Shown piece after piece: positions 1-8,287 of a stretch of 64,000 nt of DNA. Numbering within the stretch: the stretch's first letter is position 1; the number at the start of each line of letters is the position of its first letter. The DNA lies in the NCBI GenBank assembly GCA_029269725.1, contig JARJHS010000001.1, positions 1,111,172 through 1,175,171 of the forward strand. Reading direction: 5' to 3'. This stretch comes from Pollutibacter soli (GTDB lineage: Bacteria; Bacteroidota; Bacteroidia; Chitinophagales; Chitinophagaceae). The notes beneath the pieces are model-generated. The model was not told the origin of the DNA. It searched no databases and was given only the letters and a program-made list of their open reading frames with translations. The position numbers and the translations under genes are program-made.

Positions 1-650
1 CGCCAATAGGATGGATAATATCCCCAGTACCAGGGAGAACGCCAGGCAACATACGCAGGCCTGTATATGTGAACAATAATGGGCCAGGTTGCTATCTGTA
101 CAGGTGTAATAATTTCCTTTTGTACAATTACAGTTTGTGTCTGTTGCTGGGGTGCGGCACTATTCACAGCTGAACTTCCCTTGTAACCCGGATTGGGTGT
201 TGCATCCGGTTTATCATCATTGTTATCGTAGTTGGGTTCAATAATATAATCCTTCCCATACAGATCCTCATCACCCACCACCTGGATCTGCGGTTGTCCG
301 CTACTGTTATCTACAACAAATACAGCAACATTCTGCATTTCATTCCTGTTGGTCGCCACCTTGAGTGAAATGGAATGCACATTATTTTCGACCTCGTCGT
401 TAACAGTGATATAGTCGACATTGTTATCCCCGTCAAGGTCGAGATTGTTGATTTTATTTTCAGGGTCGTTCAGCTTTTTCTCAAACTCTTCAAGCGTCTC
501 CGACTCCTGGAAGATCTTCAATACCGCATACAGATTCAGATTATCTCCGGGTAATCCCAAAGACTCAACTTCGCCCGGAGATTGCCCAACCGACCGGGAA
601 GACATCACTAAAAAGAACAGAAACAAACTGTTGCGCAACAGACCTTTCAT
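1..650 (-). CDS. Secreted hypothetical protein, C-terminus cut by window edge
   Basis: The ATG lies at 650-648 reading leftward and the frame stays open to the window edge, so about 216 codons are visible and the C-terminus is missing. Residues 1-23 form a Sec-type signal peptide (basic MKGLLRN start, hydrophobic core, ending SVGQ). The body carries an acidic loop DLDGDNNVDYI near residue 75 that resembles calcium-binding or FG-GAP-like loops, then a low-complexity linker rich in Asn, Asp, Pro and Gln. The visible end is aromatic (SPWYWGYYPSYW). I recognise this as a type of exported protein common in Bacteroidota but cannot assign a function. It diverges from nothing nearby; the next gene is on the same strand upstream, about 70 bp away. 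Confidence 0.75.
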   Translation of the reverse strand, partial: MKGLLRNSLFLFFLVMSSRSVGQSPGEVESLGLPGDNLNLYAVLKIFQESETLEEFEKKLNDPENKINNLDLDGDNNVDYITVNDEVENNVHSISLKVATNRNEMQNVAVFVVDNSSGQPQIQVVGDEDLYGKDYIIEPNYDNNDDKPDATPNPGYKGSSAVNSAAPQQQTQTVIVQKEIITPVQIATWPIIVHIYRPAYVAWRSPWYWGYYPSYW

Positions 651-717
651 ATTCCATTTTTTTTAAATATACGACTTATGACCAAAGTCCATCCTTTCAC
701 CAACCGGAATAAAATCG

Positions 718-1731
718 TTAATTATTCATTCTTATTCTGCAACAATCTGCAGGGTCAATATAGATTTCAACAATAGTTCCGGTATTAAAATCATCAACAC
801 TAAAAACAGATAAGAGTTCATCATTTACCCTCACTACTATTATAAAATGTAATCCAAAAAAATGGCGGGATATCACTTTGCCCGTAAGTGAGATGATCTG
901 TGATGAGCTGAGTTTAATTTTTTCGGGCCGGATCATCCATTTAACATTCTGTGTGGGATCGATTGGACTAAGGCCAAGATGGGAAGCAATGTTTTCAGGG
1001 ATCACCTGGTAACGACCCAGCAGTGAGGCGGTATATTCAAACAAAGGATATCGATACAATTGTTCGGGTGTTCCCTGTTCAATCAGTTTTCCGTTTTTCA
1101 TGATCAGTATCTGATCAGCCCATGCGAGAATTTCTTCAGGATCATGCGAAACCATTATTTCAGTGAGTTGGAGCTTTTGTCTCATATCCCCCAACACCTC
1201 CCGGATCACTTTTTTACTGATGTTATCCAGGTTCGAGAAAGGCTCATCCAGAAGCAGGACCGTTGGATTGGTGAGGAGCAATCTTGCAAGCGCGGCTCTT
1301 TGTCGTTCCCCGCCGGACAACTCATTTGTTTTGCGCTTCAGTAAATGATCAACGCGACAAATATGTAAAATTTCGTCAGCTTCATCACCGGATAATTTGT
1401 TTGAATACTCCATAACTTCTTCGACACGATAATTATTTCTCAATTCGAAATGCTGCGACAGATATGCTATTTCAGGATGGCCGGGCATCAGCTTTTCATC
1501 CGGGCCCAATAATTTTTTATCGTGAAGAAAAACCTCTCCACCATCACTCTGTAAAAAGCCTGCAATTATTTTTAACAAAGTTGTTTTTCCGGAGCCCGTA
1601 CTTCCGGCGATAGCTAATTTTTCGCCTTCAGGAACAATAAAACTTACTCCATCAACAGCAATTGTAGTATTCAATTTTTTAAAAAGACGATCAACACGAA
1701 GCTTCGGCATACATCGAAAATAATTCATCAC
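718..1731 (-). CDS. ABC transporter ATP-binding protein
   Basis: ATPase subunit that would energise an inner-membrane importer. It shows the full nucleotide-binding set: Walker A GSTGSGKTT (about residue 43), Q-loop YLSQHF, signature LSGGERQR (about 140), Walker B TVLLLDEPFSNLD and switch histidine in MVSHDPEE. After the ATPase core (about 1-235) is a C-terminal region of about 100 residues with MIRPEKIKL, typical of the TOBE domain found in MalK/PotA/FbpC-type importers of sugars, polyamines or metals. No permease or binding protein lies within the visible neighbourhood, so the substrate is unknown. The first Met is followed by a second at residue 8 (MPKLRV), which is an equally plausible start. 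Assignment to the ABC ATPase family is secure, the transported compound is not. Confidence 0.9.
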   Translation of the reverse strand: MMNYFRCMPKLRVDRLFKKLNTTIAVDGVSFIVPEGEKLAIAGSTGSGKTTLLKIIAGFLQSDGGEVFLHDKKLLGPDEKLMPGHPEIAYLSQHFELRNNYRVEEVMEYSNKLSGDEADEILHICRVDHLLKRKTNELSGGERQRAALARLLLTNPTVLLLDEPFSNLDNISKKVIREVLGDMRQKLQLTEIMVSHDPEEILAWADQILIMKNGKLIEQGTPEQLYRYPLFEYTASLLGRYQVIPENIASHLGLSPIDPTQNVKWMIRPEKIKLSSSQIISLTGKVISRHFFGLHFIIVVRVNDELLSVFSVDDFNTGTIVEIYIDPADCCRIRMNN

Positions 1732-1768
1732 AGCTAATCCACCATCTGAACAGGTGAAAGGCTTTGTC

Positions 1769-1776
1769 TATATTTG
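1769..1776 (+). promoter_or_regulatory. Candidate -7 box for the MscS gene
   Basis: TATATTTG matches the Bacteroidota primary sigma -7 consensus TAnnTTTG at every fixed position, about 55 bp before the ATG at 1831. No convincing -33 TTG at the usual spacing was seen, so this is a sequence match only. Confidence 0.4.
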
Positions 1777-1830
1777 CGATCCAGTCTGGGAGTACCAGAC
1801 CACGTAATTCTCGGGGTAAACTGTTTGACT

Positions 1831-2931
1831 ATGGATGAATTTTTAAAGCGTGTTTATTGGGGAAATACAGTGCTTGATTATTCAATTGCACTCGGTAGTA
1901 TTTTGTTGTTGTGGATTATAGTCCGGATTTTTAAAAACCGGGTAATTCATTATCTGCAATCTTTTTCTGAGAAGACAGATACCATATTTGATGATTTGAT
2001 AATAAAAGGTATCAGCAACCTTGCACTCCCATTTGTATTTCTCGCAGGAAACATTGTGATCATCCGCCATCTTAATCTGCCAGCGAAACTTGACAATGTG
2101 CTGAACGTTGCACTGATTGTAATTGCAACCTATTATCTCGTTCGTTTGATAAATTTTGTTATCCATGGCGCTGTGCATGTGTACATGGAGAGAAAAAATG
2201 AACCTAAGGAAAGAATCAGGCAACTTCGTGGAATTTTGATGGTGATATATACCTGCGTATGGATTGCAGGTATAATTATGATGATCGACAACCTTGGGTT
2301 TGATATCACTACGATAGTTGCAGGGCTTGGCGTGGGAGGTATCGCAGTTGCACTTGCTGCGCAAAATATCCTGGGGGATCTTTTTAGTTATCTCGTCATC
2401 TTTTTTGATAAACCGTTTGAGATCGGAGATTTTATCAAAACAAATAATGGCAGCGGAACTGTTGAGCGAATCGGTATTAAGACATCACATGTACGCAGCC
2501 CTGATGGCCAGCAACTGGTCATGCCCAATGCTGAACTGGTGAAATCAACCATCCAGAATTTCAAAAGACTCGAGCGAAGAAGAGTGTTGATGAATATCGG
2601 CGTGGTATATCAAACTCCCGCTGAGCAGTTAAGAAGAATTCCACAGATGATTGAAGAAATTATCAGGTCTCAACCGTCAGCAACATTTGACAGGGTACAC
2701 CTGAAAAGCCTGGCCGATTTCAGCCTGGTTTTTGAAATTGTATTTTTTATTGAGTCTACCGATTATATGACTTATATGAATTCTCAGCAGGAAATACTGT
2801 TCCGGATTTTTGAAAAATTTGAAAACGAAAAGATTGGTTTCGCCTATCCGACACAGACATTATATGTGGAAAGAACTGGTACTGATGAAAAACCTTCGAT
2901 CCAGGCGTTTCCGGAAGAAAGCAATAGATAA
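1831..2931 (+). CDS. MscS-family mechanosensitive ion channel
   Basis: Small-conductance mechanosensitive channel family, an inner-membrane protein that opens under membrane tension. With the ATG at 1831 the product is 366 residues; the longer frame from 1774 overlaps the candidate promoter, so the later start is preferred. Residues about 15-120 hold three hydrophobic segments. The pore-lining helix and its glycine/alanine-rich packing are clear (GLGVGGIAVALAAQNILGD), followed by the beta domain (DKPFEIGDFI, VMPNAELV) and an alpha/beta C-terminal domain. It ends 7 bp from the stop of the convergent Nudix regulator, with no terminator between them. Confidence 0.92.
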   Translation: MDEFLKRVYWGNTVLDYSIALGSILLLWIIVRIFKNRVIHYLQSFSEKTDTIFDDLIIKGISNLALPFVFLAGNIVIIRHLNLPAKLDNVLNVALIVIATYYLVRLINFVIHGAVHVYMERKNEPKERIRQLRGILMVIYTCVWIAGIIMMIDNLGFDITTIVAGLGVGGIAVALAAQNILGDLFSYLVIFFDKPFEIGDFIKTNNGSGTVERIGIKTSHVRSPDGQQLVMPNAELVKSTIQNFKRLERRRVLMNIGVVYQTPAEQLRRIPQMIEEIIRSQPSATFDRVHLKSLADFSLVFEIVFFIESTDYMTYMNSQQEILFRIFEKFENEKIGFAYPTQTLYVERTGTDEKPSIQAFPEESNR

Positions 2932-2938
2932 CAGGGCA

Positions 2939-3670
2939 TTACCTTTTCAGAAAGCTGTAGAGATAGGGTGCCTTGTGCGCTTTTCCGGAAAACTGCTTTT
3001 GATGCCGGCGAAGAATTTTCATGCCGAGCATTTTCCGCTGAAAAGTACTACGTCTCAGTTCCTGGCCAAGAATGGATTCGTACACCTTTTGCAATTCATT
3101 CATTGTGAATTTCTGTGGCAACAGGTTGCCTCCCACTACTTTCCTGTCCAGATTATGGCGAAGGGTGTTCAAAGCCTTTTCAACTATTTCCTTGTGATCA
3201 AGTATCAACAGCGGTAGCTCATTTAAGCTGTACCATGTACAGGAATCGGAAAGAACATCGGGTTTTGGCTGAACATTTTTGTAGTTGATCAGTGCGTAAT
3301 AAGCCACCGTAACGAATCGTCCCAGCATCCAGTGATCCGGATCGGGCTTTATTCCATTAGCCAGTAATATTTTCTTCAATACTGATGCATCAAATCTTCT
3401 GCGATCACCAAATGCATAATATTGCTCAAGAAAAATATCATCTAATCCTGTCCTTTCTTTTAACCCCTCCTTTACTGCTTCATTCAGATCTTCATCTTCC
3501 TGAATAAAACCTCCAGGCAATGCAAAGAGCCCGGTATTGTGATATTCCATCAAAAGGATCTTCAGTTGACCATCAGAAAAGCCAAAGATCACTGAATCAT
3601 AAGCCAGGTTTTTAAGGAAGCCTTTGCCATCGGCCCGGATGGCCGGATTGAGTTTTATTTTTTTCTTCAT
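2939..3670 (-). CDS. NrtR-like transcriptional regulator with degenerate Nudix domain
   Basis: Two-domain regulator: an N-terminal Nudix fold (about 20-160) and a C-terminal winged helix (about 165-243, with LPQKFTMNELQKVYE and RSTFQRKM). The Nudix box starts normally at G54 and E60, but the catalytic REUxEE stretch reads EGLKER (68-73), so Arg and two of the Glu ligands are lost. That fits the NrtR family and its Bacteroidota relatives, where the Nudix domain senses a ligand (ADP-ribose in NrtR, a sugar in some paralogues) instead of hydrolysing it. It is transcribed divergently from a secreted carboxylesterase, and a perfect inverted repeat lies in the 84-bp gap, the expected operator for this kind of local regulator. 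The ligand cannot be read from sequence. Confidence 0.88.
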   Translation of the reverse strand: MKKKIKLNPAIRADGKGFLKNLAYDSVIFGFSDGQLKILLMEYHNTGLFALPGGFIQEDEDLNEAVKEGLKERTGLDDIFLEQYYAFGDRRRFDASVLKKILLANGIKPDPDHWMLGRFVTVAYYALINYKNVQPKPDVLSDSCTWYSLNELPLLILDHKEIVEKALNTLRHNLDRKVVGGNLLPQKFTMNELQKVYESILGQELRRSTFQRKMLGMKILRRHQKQFSGKAHKAPYLYSFLKR

Positions 3671-3718
3671 TTTGTCTGATGAATGTAAAAATAATTCAGA
3701 GAATCAGAATAATGCTTA

Positions 3719-3743
3719 TTATTGTCTCCTTTTGAGACAATAA
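3719..3743. promoter_or_regulatory. Perfect 10-bp inverted repeat, probable operator of the Nudix regulator
   Basis: TTATTGTCTC (3719-3728), 5-nt spacer CTTTT, GAGACAATAA (3734-3743): both arms match exactly. It lies between the divergent Nudix-type regulator (start 3670) and the esterase (start 3755), ending 11 bp before the esterase ATG. A dyad of about 25 bp suits a dimeric winged-helix protein and could block esterase transcription or translation start. Binding by the neighbour is inference from position and symmetry. Confidence 0.65.
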
Positions 3744-3754
3744 ACAGATCATTT

Positions 3755-5386
3755 ATGTTGAAACGAGTCATACTGATCGTCCTTACCACATTTACTTTGG
3801 CTATGAGTGAAGCACAGACGAACAACTTTTTTGCTGTACAGACAAAAATCAAAAACGGAATCATTGAAGGTGATTATGACACCAGGTCCGGAGTTCAGTT
3901 TTACCTTGGAATTCCATTTGCAAAACCTCCCGTTGGTGATTTGCGTTGGAAAGCGCCTCAGCCATTGGAGAACTGGAAGGGCGTAAAGCTGACAAAGAAA
4001 TTCGGCCCGCGCGCCATACAGGGAATTGTATTTGGTGATATGAAAAGTCGTTCCGAAGGTTTGAGTGAAGATTGTTTGTACCTCAATGTATGGACGCCTG
4101 CAAAGCGCGATACAAAAGGCCTTCCTGTACTGGTTTATTTTTATGGTGGTGGATTTGTTGCCGGAGATGGTGCAGAGCCAAGATATGATGGTGAAAGCAT
4201 GGCGAAAAAAGGAATCGTGGTGGTGACGGTAAATTACCGTCTGAACATATTCGGATTTTTTTCGCATCCCGAGCTGAGTGCGGAGTCGCCGTACAAAGCA
4301 TCCGGCAATTACGGTTTGCTTGACCAGGCTGCCAGTTTGAAATGGGTGCAGGAAAATATCGATGCCTTCGGTGGAGATCCTAAAAAAGTTACGATCGCTG
4401 GTGAATCGGCTGGATCTATTTCCGTCAGCGCGCAAATGGCTTCGCCCTTATCAAAAAATCTGATAGCCGGCGCCATCGGTGAAAGTGGTGCAGGAATTGA
4501 ACCGACACTTGCACCGGTCCCTCTAAAGGATGCTGAAAAGATCGGGCTGGAATTTGCACAGAAAGCAAAATATCCCACGCTCGCCGAATTACGCAAATTA
4601 AGTACAAGAGATTTGTTTGAGATTTACCAGGATTCAAAAAGATTTGGATTTCCGCTGGTGATTGATGGATATTTTTTACCCAAAAGCATAAACGAAATCT
4701 TCCGCGCGAAAGAACAGTCTCAGGTGCCGTTGCTGGTAGGCTGGAACAGTGCTGAAATACCAGGCATGGCTTTCATGCAAGGGTCGCCATATTCAGCTGA
4801 AAATTTTGAGAAAAAAGTTAAGCAGGTATATCCACAGGATTTTGCAGAAGTGCTCAAAGTATATCCTTATCAGACCGATAAAGAAGCAGAATGGGCAGCA
4901 ACCAACCTGGGATCTGATAGATTCATTGTTTACAGTACATGGAAATGGTATGAGTTGCAATTGAAAAACAGTACAAAGCCTGCGTACAGGTATTTGTTCA
5001 GCAAATTGCCCGCGCCGTTGATCGATAAAAATCTCACCAAAGGATTAGCAGGCGGAACTTCAGCCGATCCGGGTGGATTTAAGGCGCCACCACCGATTGG
5101 TGCGCCACACGCTGCCGAGATCGAATATTGCATGGGCAATCTCCACCTGATGACCGATTTTGCATGGACGCCTGATGATTATAAAGTGTCAACAACCATG
5201 CAGAACTATTTTGCAAACTTTATAAAGACTGGTAACCCCAATGGTGGTAGTTTGCCGGAGTGGCAGGCCGGGAAAGCCGGCGATGTGATGCAACCGGTGA
5301 TGATCCTGGATACAAAATCAGAATTAAAATCGGTTGATGATTCCCGTTATATATTGCTGGATAGACTTTACAAAAACGACAAATAA
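3755..5386 (+). CDS. Secreted carboxylesterase, type B
   Basis: Alpha/beta-hydrolase of the carboxylesterase type B (COesterase) family, hydrolysing carboxylic esters outside the cytoplasm. Start chosen at ATG 3755; the upstream in-frame TTG at 3722 lies inside the operator. Residues 1-21 are a signal peptide (MLKRVILIVLTTFTLAMSEA). Visible landmarks are the N-terminal family signature GIPFAKPPVGDLRWKAP, EDCLYLNVWTPA, the oxyanion-hole motif YGGGF, and the nucleophile elbow GESAGS with Ser at about residue 217. Length (543) is normal. Its divergent neighbour is a ligand-sensing regulator, suggesting induction by an ester substrate or its product. The natural substrate is unknown. Confidence 0.93.
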   Translation: MLKRVILIVLTTFTLAMSEAQTNNFFAVQTKIKNGIIEGDYDTRSGVQFYLGIPFAKPPVGDLRWKAPQPLENWKGVKLTKKFGPRAIQGIVFGDMKSRSEGLSEDCLYLNVWTPAKRDTKGLPVLVYFYGGGFVAGDGAEPRYDGESMAKKGIVVVTVNYRLNIFGFFSHPELSAESPYKASGNYGLLDQAASLKWVQENIDAFGGDPKKVTIAGESAGSISVSAQMASPLSKNLIAGAIGESGAGIEPTLAPVPLKDAEKIGLEFAQKAKYPTLAELRKLSTRDLFEIYQDSKRFGFPLVIDGYFLPKSINEIFRAKEQSQVPLLVGWNSAEIPGMAFMQGSPYSAENFEKKVKQVYPQDFAEVLKVYPYQTDKEAEWAATNLGSDRFIVYSTWKWYELQLKNSTKPAYRYLFSKLPAPLIDKNLTKGLAGGTSADPGGFKAPPPIGAPHAAEIEYCMGNLHLMTDFAWTPDDYKVSTTMQNYFANFIKTGNPNGGSLPEWQAGKAGDVMQPVMILDTKSELKSVDDSRYILLDRLYKNDK

Positions 5387-5420
5387 ATACCTTAAGGCCC
5401 TGATTTCCCACCAGAAAATT

Positions 5421-5446
5421 GCCGGATAAAAAGTCCGGCATTTTTT
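5421..5446 (+). terminator. Rho-independent terminator after the carboxylesterase
   Basis: Stem GCCGGA/TCCGGC with a 7-nt A-rich loop, followed by a run of six T, about 35 bp downstream of the esterase stop. Confidence 0.8.
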
Positions 5447-5499
5447 ATTTTCGGGCCCGCATCTTTAAAATTTAATTCGGTCGTTCAATTTTACACGAC

Positions 5500-5569
5500 G
5501 CTCCTGACAGAGCGATAAGTTTGGCGTCCTCGTGATTTTTTTTTACAAACCGGATGCTCTTATTGAGCA
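5500..5569. repeat. REP-like hairpin pair (left of RAYT island)
   Basis: Hairpin GCTCCTGACAGAGC at 5500-5513 and a second one at 5555-5569 (TGCTC, TTATT, GAGCA) followed by AAAAGGC. The same two-hairpin layout, with better-matched stems, recurs at 6929-7000 on the other side of the transposase gene. Confidence 0.6.
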
Positions 5570-5703
5570 AAAGGCTGGAACCCGCGCAAGTAGAAATTCG
5601 CCAAATTCGTAAACGCCTGTAAAGAATAGAAAAACTAAAAATGACGTCCCCGCCCTATTTTTAACTGATTCCAATCCATCATGAGTTCGAAAATGATTCT
5701 TTC

Positions 5704-6290
5704 GCTCAGGCGGAGCGCCCTGTTTGTTGCTTGAATTGTAACCAGGAAATCGAACCATCGTTTTCGACAATCTTTTAAACTAATAAAAACGCTAGTTGCA
5801 ATTAGTAAGGAAGTCGACATCATCTCTTCCGCCCCGGCGGAGCGCCCTGTTTGTTGCTTGAATTGTAACCAGGAAATCGAACCATCGTTTTCGACAATCT
5901 TTTAAACTATTAAAAATGCTAGTTGCAATTAGTAAGGAAGTCGACATCATCTCTTCCGCCCCGCCGGAGTGCCCTGTTTGTTGCAGGAATGTCAACCAGG
6001 AAGTCGAACCATCGTTCTCTACAATCTTTTAAACTCTATTAAAAACGCTAATTGCAATTAGTAAGGTAGTCGACATCATCTCTTCCGCTCCGGCGGAGCG
6101 ACCTGTTTGTAGCAGGAATGTCAACCAGGAAATCGAACTATCGTTTTCGACAATCTTTTAAACTATTAAAAACTCTAGTTGCAATTTGTAAGGAAGTCGA
6201 CATCATCTCTTCCGCTCCGGCGGAGCGACCTGTTTGTAGCAAGAAATGTCGAACATCGAACCGATCCATCGCTCCGTAGGAGCGTCCTGT
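5704..6290. repeat. Array of about five 127-bp units with a central GCTCCGGCGGAGC-type hairpin
   Basis: The motif AGCGCCCTGTTTGT or a one-base variant starts at 5714, 5841, 5968, 6097 and 6224, giving spacings of 127, 127, 129 and 127 bp. Each unit contains a short GC-rich palindrome (best at 6087-6099 and 6214-6226), the stretch GTCGACATCATCTCTTCCGC, and an AT-rich half with AATCTTTTAAACT. The last unit continues into a second palindrome, GCTCCGTAGGAGC, at 6271-6283. This fills most of the 950-bp gap between esterase and transposase. Short open frames inside it share one repeated peptide because they lie in the repeat, so none is called as a gene. Confidence 0.85.
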
Positions 6291-6337
6291 TAAAACAACA
6301 GGTATGATTTCTGGGAATGGCCAACCATACAAACATT

Positions 6338-6802
6338 CTAAACGGTAATAAAATCAAAAAGATATTTTTCGTCGAAATCGACATTAAACTTCTGAAGTAA
6401 TTGCAAATACTCTTCTCTGAATGTCTTCTTTCGGTGATGAATTTCCTGATTATTCACGTACTTGATTACACTATCGATCTGAGACCTTGAATATGAAAAC
6501 ACACCATATCCCTCCTGCCATGCAAATTTTCCTCGTGATAATCGACGTTGGTTTATAAATTCATTGCTTTCATTTTTTACTTCTTTTACAAAATCGGGAA
6601 TGTGTTTTGCGGGATGATATCCTACGAATAAATGACAATGATCCGGCATACAATGCACCGCCAGCATTTTAGCGTTTCGATGCTGCACAAGTCCGGTCAG
6701 GTATTTATGAATTTCCTCTTTGTTTTGTTTAGGAATCAATGCATATCTGAATTTTACCGCAAATACAAATTGAAGATAGATCTGATGGTTGGTATTCGGC
6801 AT
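6338..6802 (-). CDS. IS200-like REP-associated tyrosine transposase (RAYT, Y1_Tnp)
   Basis: Single-stranded-DNA transposase of the HUH/Y1 superfamily. With the ATG at 6802 (MPNTNHQIYLQF, the usual family N-terminus) it has 154 residues; an upstream Met at 6823 would add seven atypical residues. The HUH metal motif is HCH (His55, His57) in MPDHCHLFVG. The probable nucleophile is Tyr115 in KYVNNQ, followed by the basic RKKTFREEY segment typical of RAYTs. RAYTs are single-copy domesticated relatives of IS200 transposases that sit among the palindromic REP elements they are thought to mobilise. Here hairpin arrays flank the gene on both sides, which supports that reading. All motifs are intact, so the enzyme may be active. 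Confidence 0.92.
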   Translation of the reverse strand: MPNTNHQIYLQFVFAVKFRYALIPKQNKEEIHKYLTGLVQHRNAKMLAVHCMPDHCHLFVGYHPAKHIPDFVKEVKNESNEFINQRRLSRGKFAWQEGYGVFSYSRSQIDSVIKYVNNQEIHHRKKTFREEYLQLLQKFNVDFDEKYLFDFITV

Positions 6803-6928
6803 TATGGCTTTTTGTAAAAACAAAATTTGCCGATATTCTAAATATCTCCTAACTGATAGATTGCTTTTTTTCTCCTGAACTGCGGGAAAAATCTCCGGAT
6901 TTCGAATATATCCTACGGATGTGAGGAC

Positions 6929-7396
6929 GCTCCTGACGGAGCGATAAATTGGGTCGCCTTGATTTAAATATTTCTACAAACAGGATGCTCCTCCGGAGCA
7001 AAAGGCAGTTCCATACGAATTCAAAATTCGACTGCAAGATTTTTCTTTTGTGCTTCGCAGGAGAAGTTTTAAATCCTGATGTTCATTTCACTGCACAATC
7101 CTGACGGAGCAATAAAAGGGGTGTCCTCCTGGTTATTTCTTCTTCAAACATGATGCTTGTTTTAGATAAATATTTCTACAGACAGGATGCTCCTCCGGAG
7201 CAAAAGGCAGGTCCTTTAGTAATTCAAAATTTGACTGCAAGGTTTTTCTTTTGTGCTTCGCAGGAGAAGTTTTAAATCCTGATGTTCATTTCACTGCACA
7301 ATCCTGACGGAGCGATAAAAGGGGTGCCCTCCTGGTTATTTTTTCTTCAAACATGATGCTTGTTTTAGATAAATATTTCTACAAACAGGATGCTCC
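6929..7396. repeat. About 202-bp tandem repeat with paired hairpins (right of RAYT)
   Basis: Hairpin TGCTCCTCCGGAGCA at 6986-7000 recurs at 7188-7202 and, decayed, at 7391 (spacing 202 and 203 bp). Each unit also carries a copy of CTGACGGAGC (intact stem GCTCCTGACGGAGC at 6929-6942, left arm degraded in later copies near 7100 and 7303), plus GCTTCGCAGGAGAAG. About 2.3 units are present. The two hairpins match the pair at 5500-5569 in order and spacing. Confidence 0.8.
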
Positions 7397-7550
7397 CATG
7401 AAGGAAAAGGCAAGGACTTATAGAAAGATACGTCGCAATTTTAGCATCAGCTTATAAAATGATTGTTATAAACTTACGTAACCGTCTCTCATCAGTTTTC
7501 ATCAAAATAATTTAAAAATTGAATCCCCCAAATACAAATATGTAGTACAT

Positions 7551-8120
7551 CCCATTTCTTCCGCTCCATCGGAGCGCCCTGCTTGTAGCAGGAATTTCAA
7601 ACAGGAAAACAGCCCGGAGTTCAGCAGAAAACATCCTGTAATAGCCGATACCTTCTGTTGCTAAAAGGAACACCTTTCAACCTGAATAAAATAGACTTGA
7701 GTAAATGTCTGTTTTCAACCCAATCTTTTAAAAACGATTAAAGTCCTTAAAAACCTCTAAGAAATAATTGCATTTAATAAGGAACTCGACACCATTTCTT
7801 CCGCTCCATCGGAGCGCCCTGTCTGTAGCAGGCATTTCAAACAGGAAAACAGCCCGGCGTTCAGCAAAAAACATCCTGTAATAGCCGATACCTTCTGTTG
7901 CTAAAAGGAACACCTTTCAACCTGAATAAAATAGACTTGAGTAAATGTCTGTTTTCAACCCAATCTTTTAAAAACGATTAAAAGTCCTTAAAAACCTTTA
8001 AGAAATAATTGCATTTAATAAGGAACTCGACACCATTTCTTCCGCTCCGGCGGAGCGACCTGTTTGTAGCAAGAAATGTCGAACATCGAACCGATTCATC
8101 GCTCCGTAGGAGCGTCCTGT
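7551..8120. repeat. Array of about 2.4 units of 240 bp with GCTCCATCGGAGC hairpins
   Basis: Hairpin starts at 7563, 7803 and 8044 (spacing 240 and 241 bp). The first two units are almost identical across their full length (for example CTTCTGTTGCTAAAAGGAAC in both). The third switches to the sequence that ends the left-hand array: GCTCCGGCGGAGC, then 57 bp later GCTCCGTAGGAGC at 8101-8113. Part of the unit (TTGCATTTAATAAGGAACTC then TCTTCCGCTCC) is clearly related to the 127-bp unit of 5704-6290. From 7400 to 7550 and from 8121 to 8287 I see only AT-rich sequence without a gene. Confidence 0.8.
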
Positions 8121-8287
8121 CAAAAGCCGTAACTCCGATATAGCAGGAGAATCGCATAATCATATTGCCCCCATTTTCCAATAAATGACTCTTTAAATAA
8201 AGGTTCATTGACTGGATAACACTACTCATCATTTCACCCGCGCATCAACATTTTTTATCAATATATTTATCCCTTTAATTTTTGAAA

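Noticed and set aside
421..666. 81-residue plus-strand open frame
   Set aside because: It is antisense to the partial secreted protein at 1-650, whose signal peptide and composition are convincing.
3749..4435. 228-residue minus-strand open frame
   Set aside because: Shadow inside the carboxylesterase gene; no domain and wrong codon character.
5543..6384. Several 60-75 residue minus-strand open frames sharing a common peptide, with similar ones at 7728-8232
   Set aside because: They lie wholly inside the hairpin repeats; the shared peptide is the repeat read in one frame. No start context or family support.
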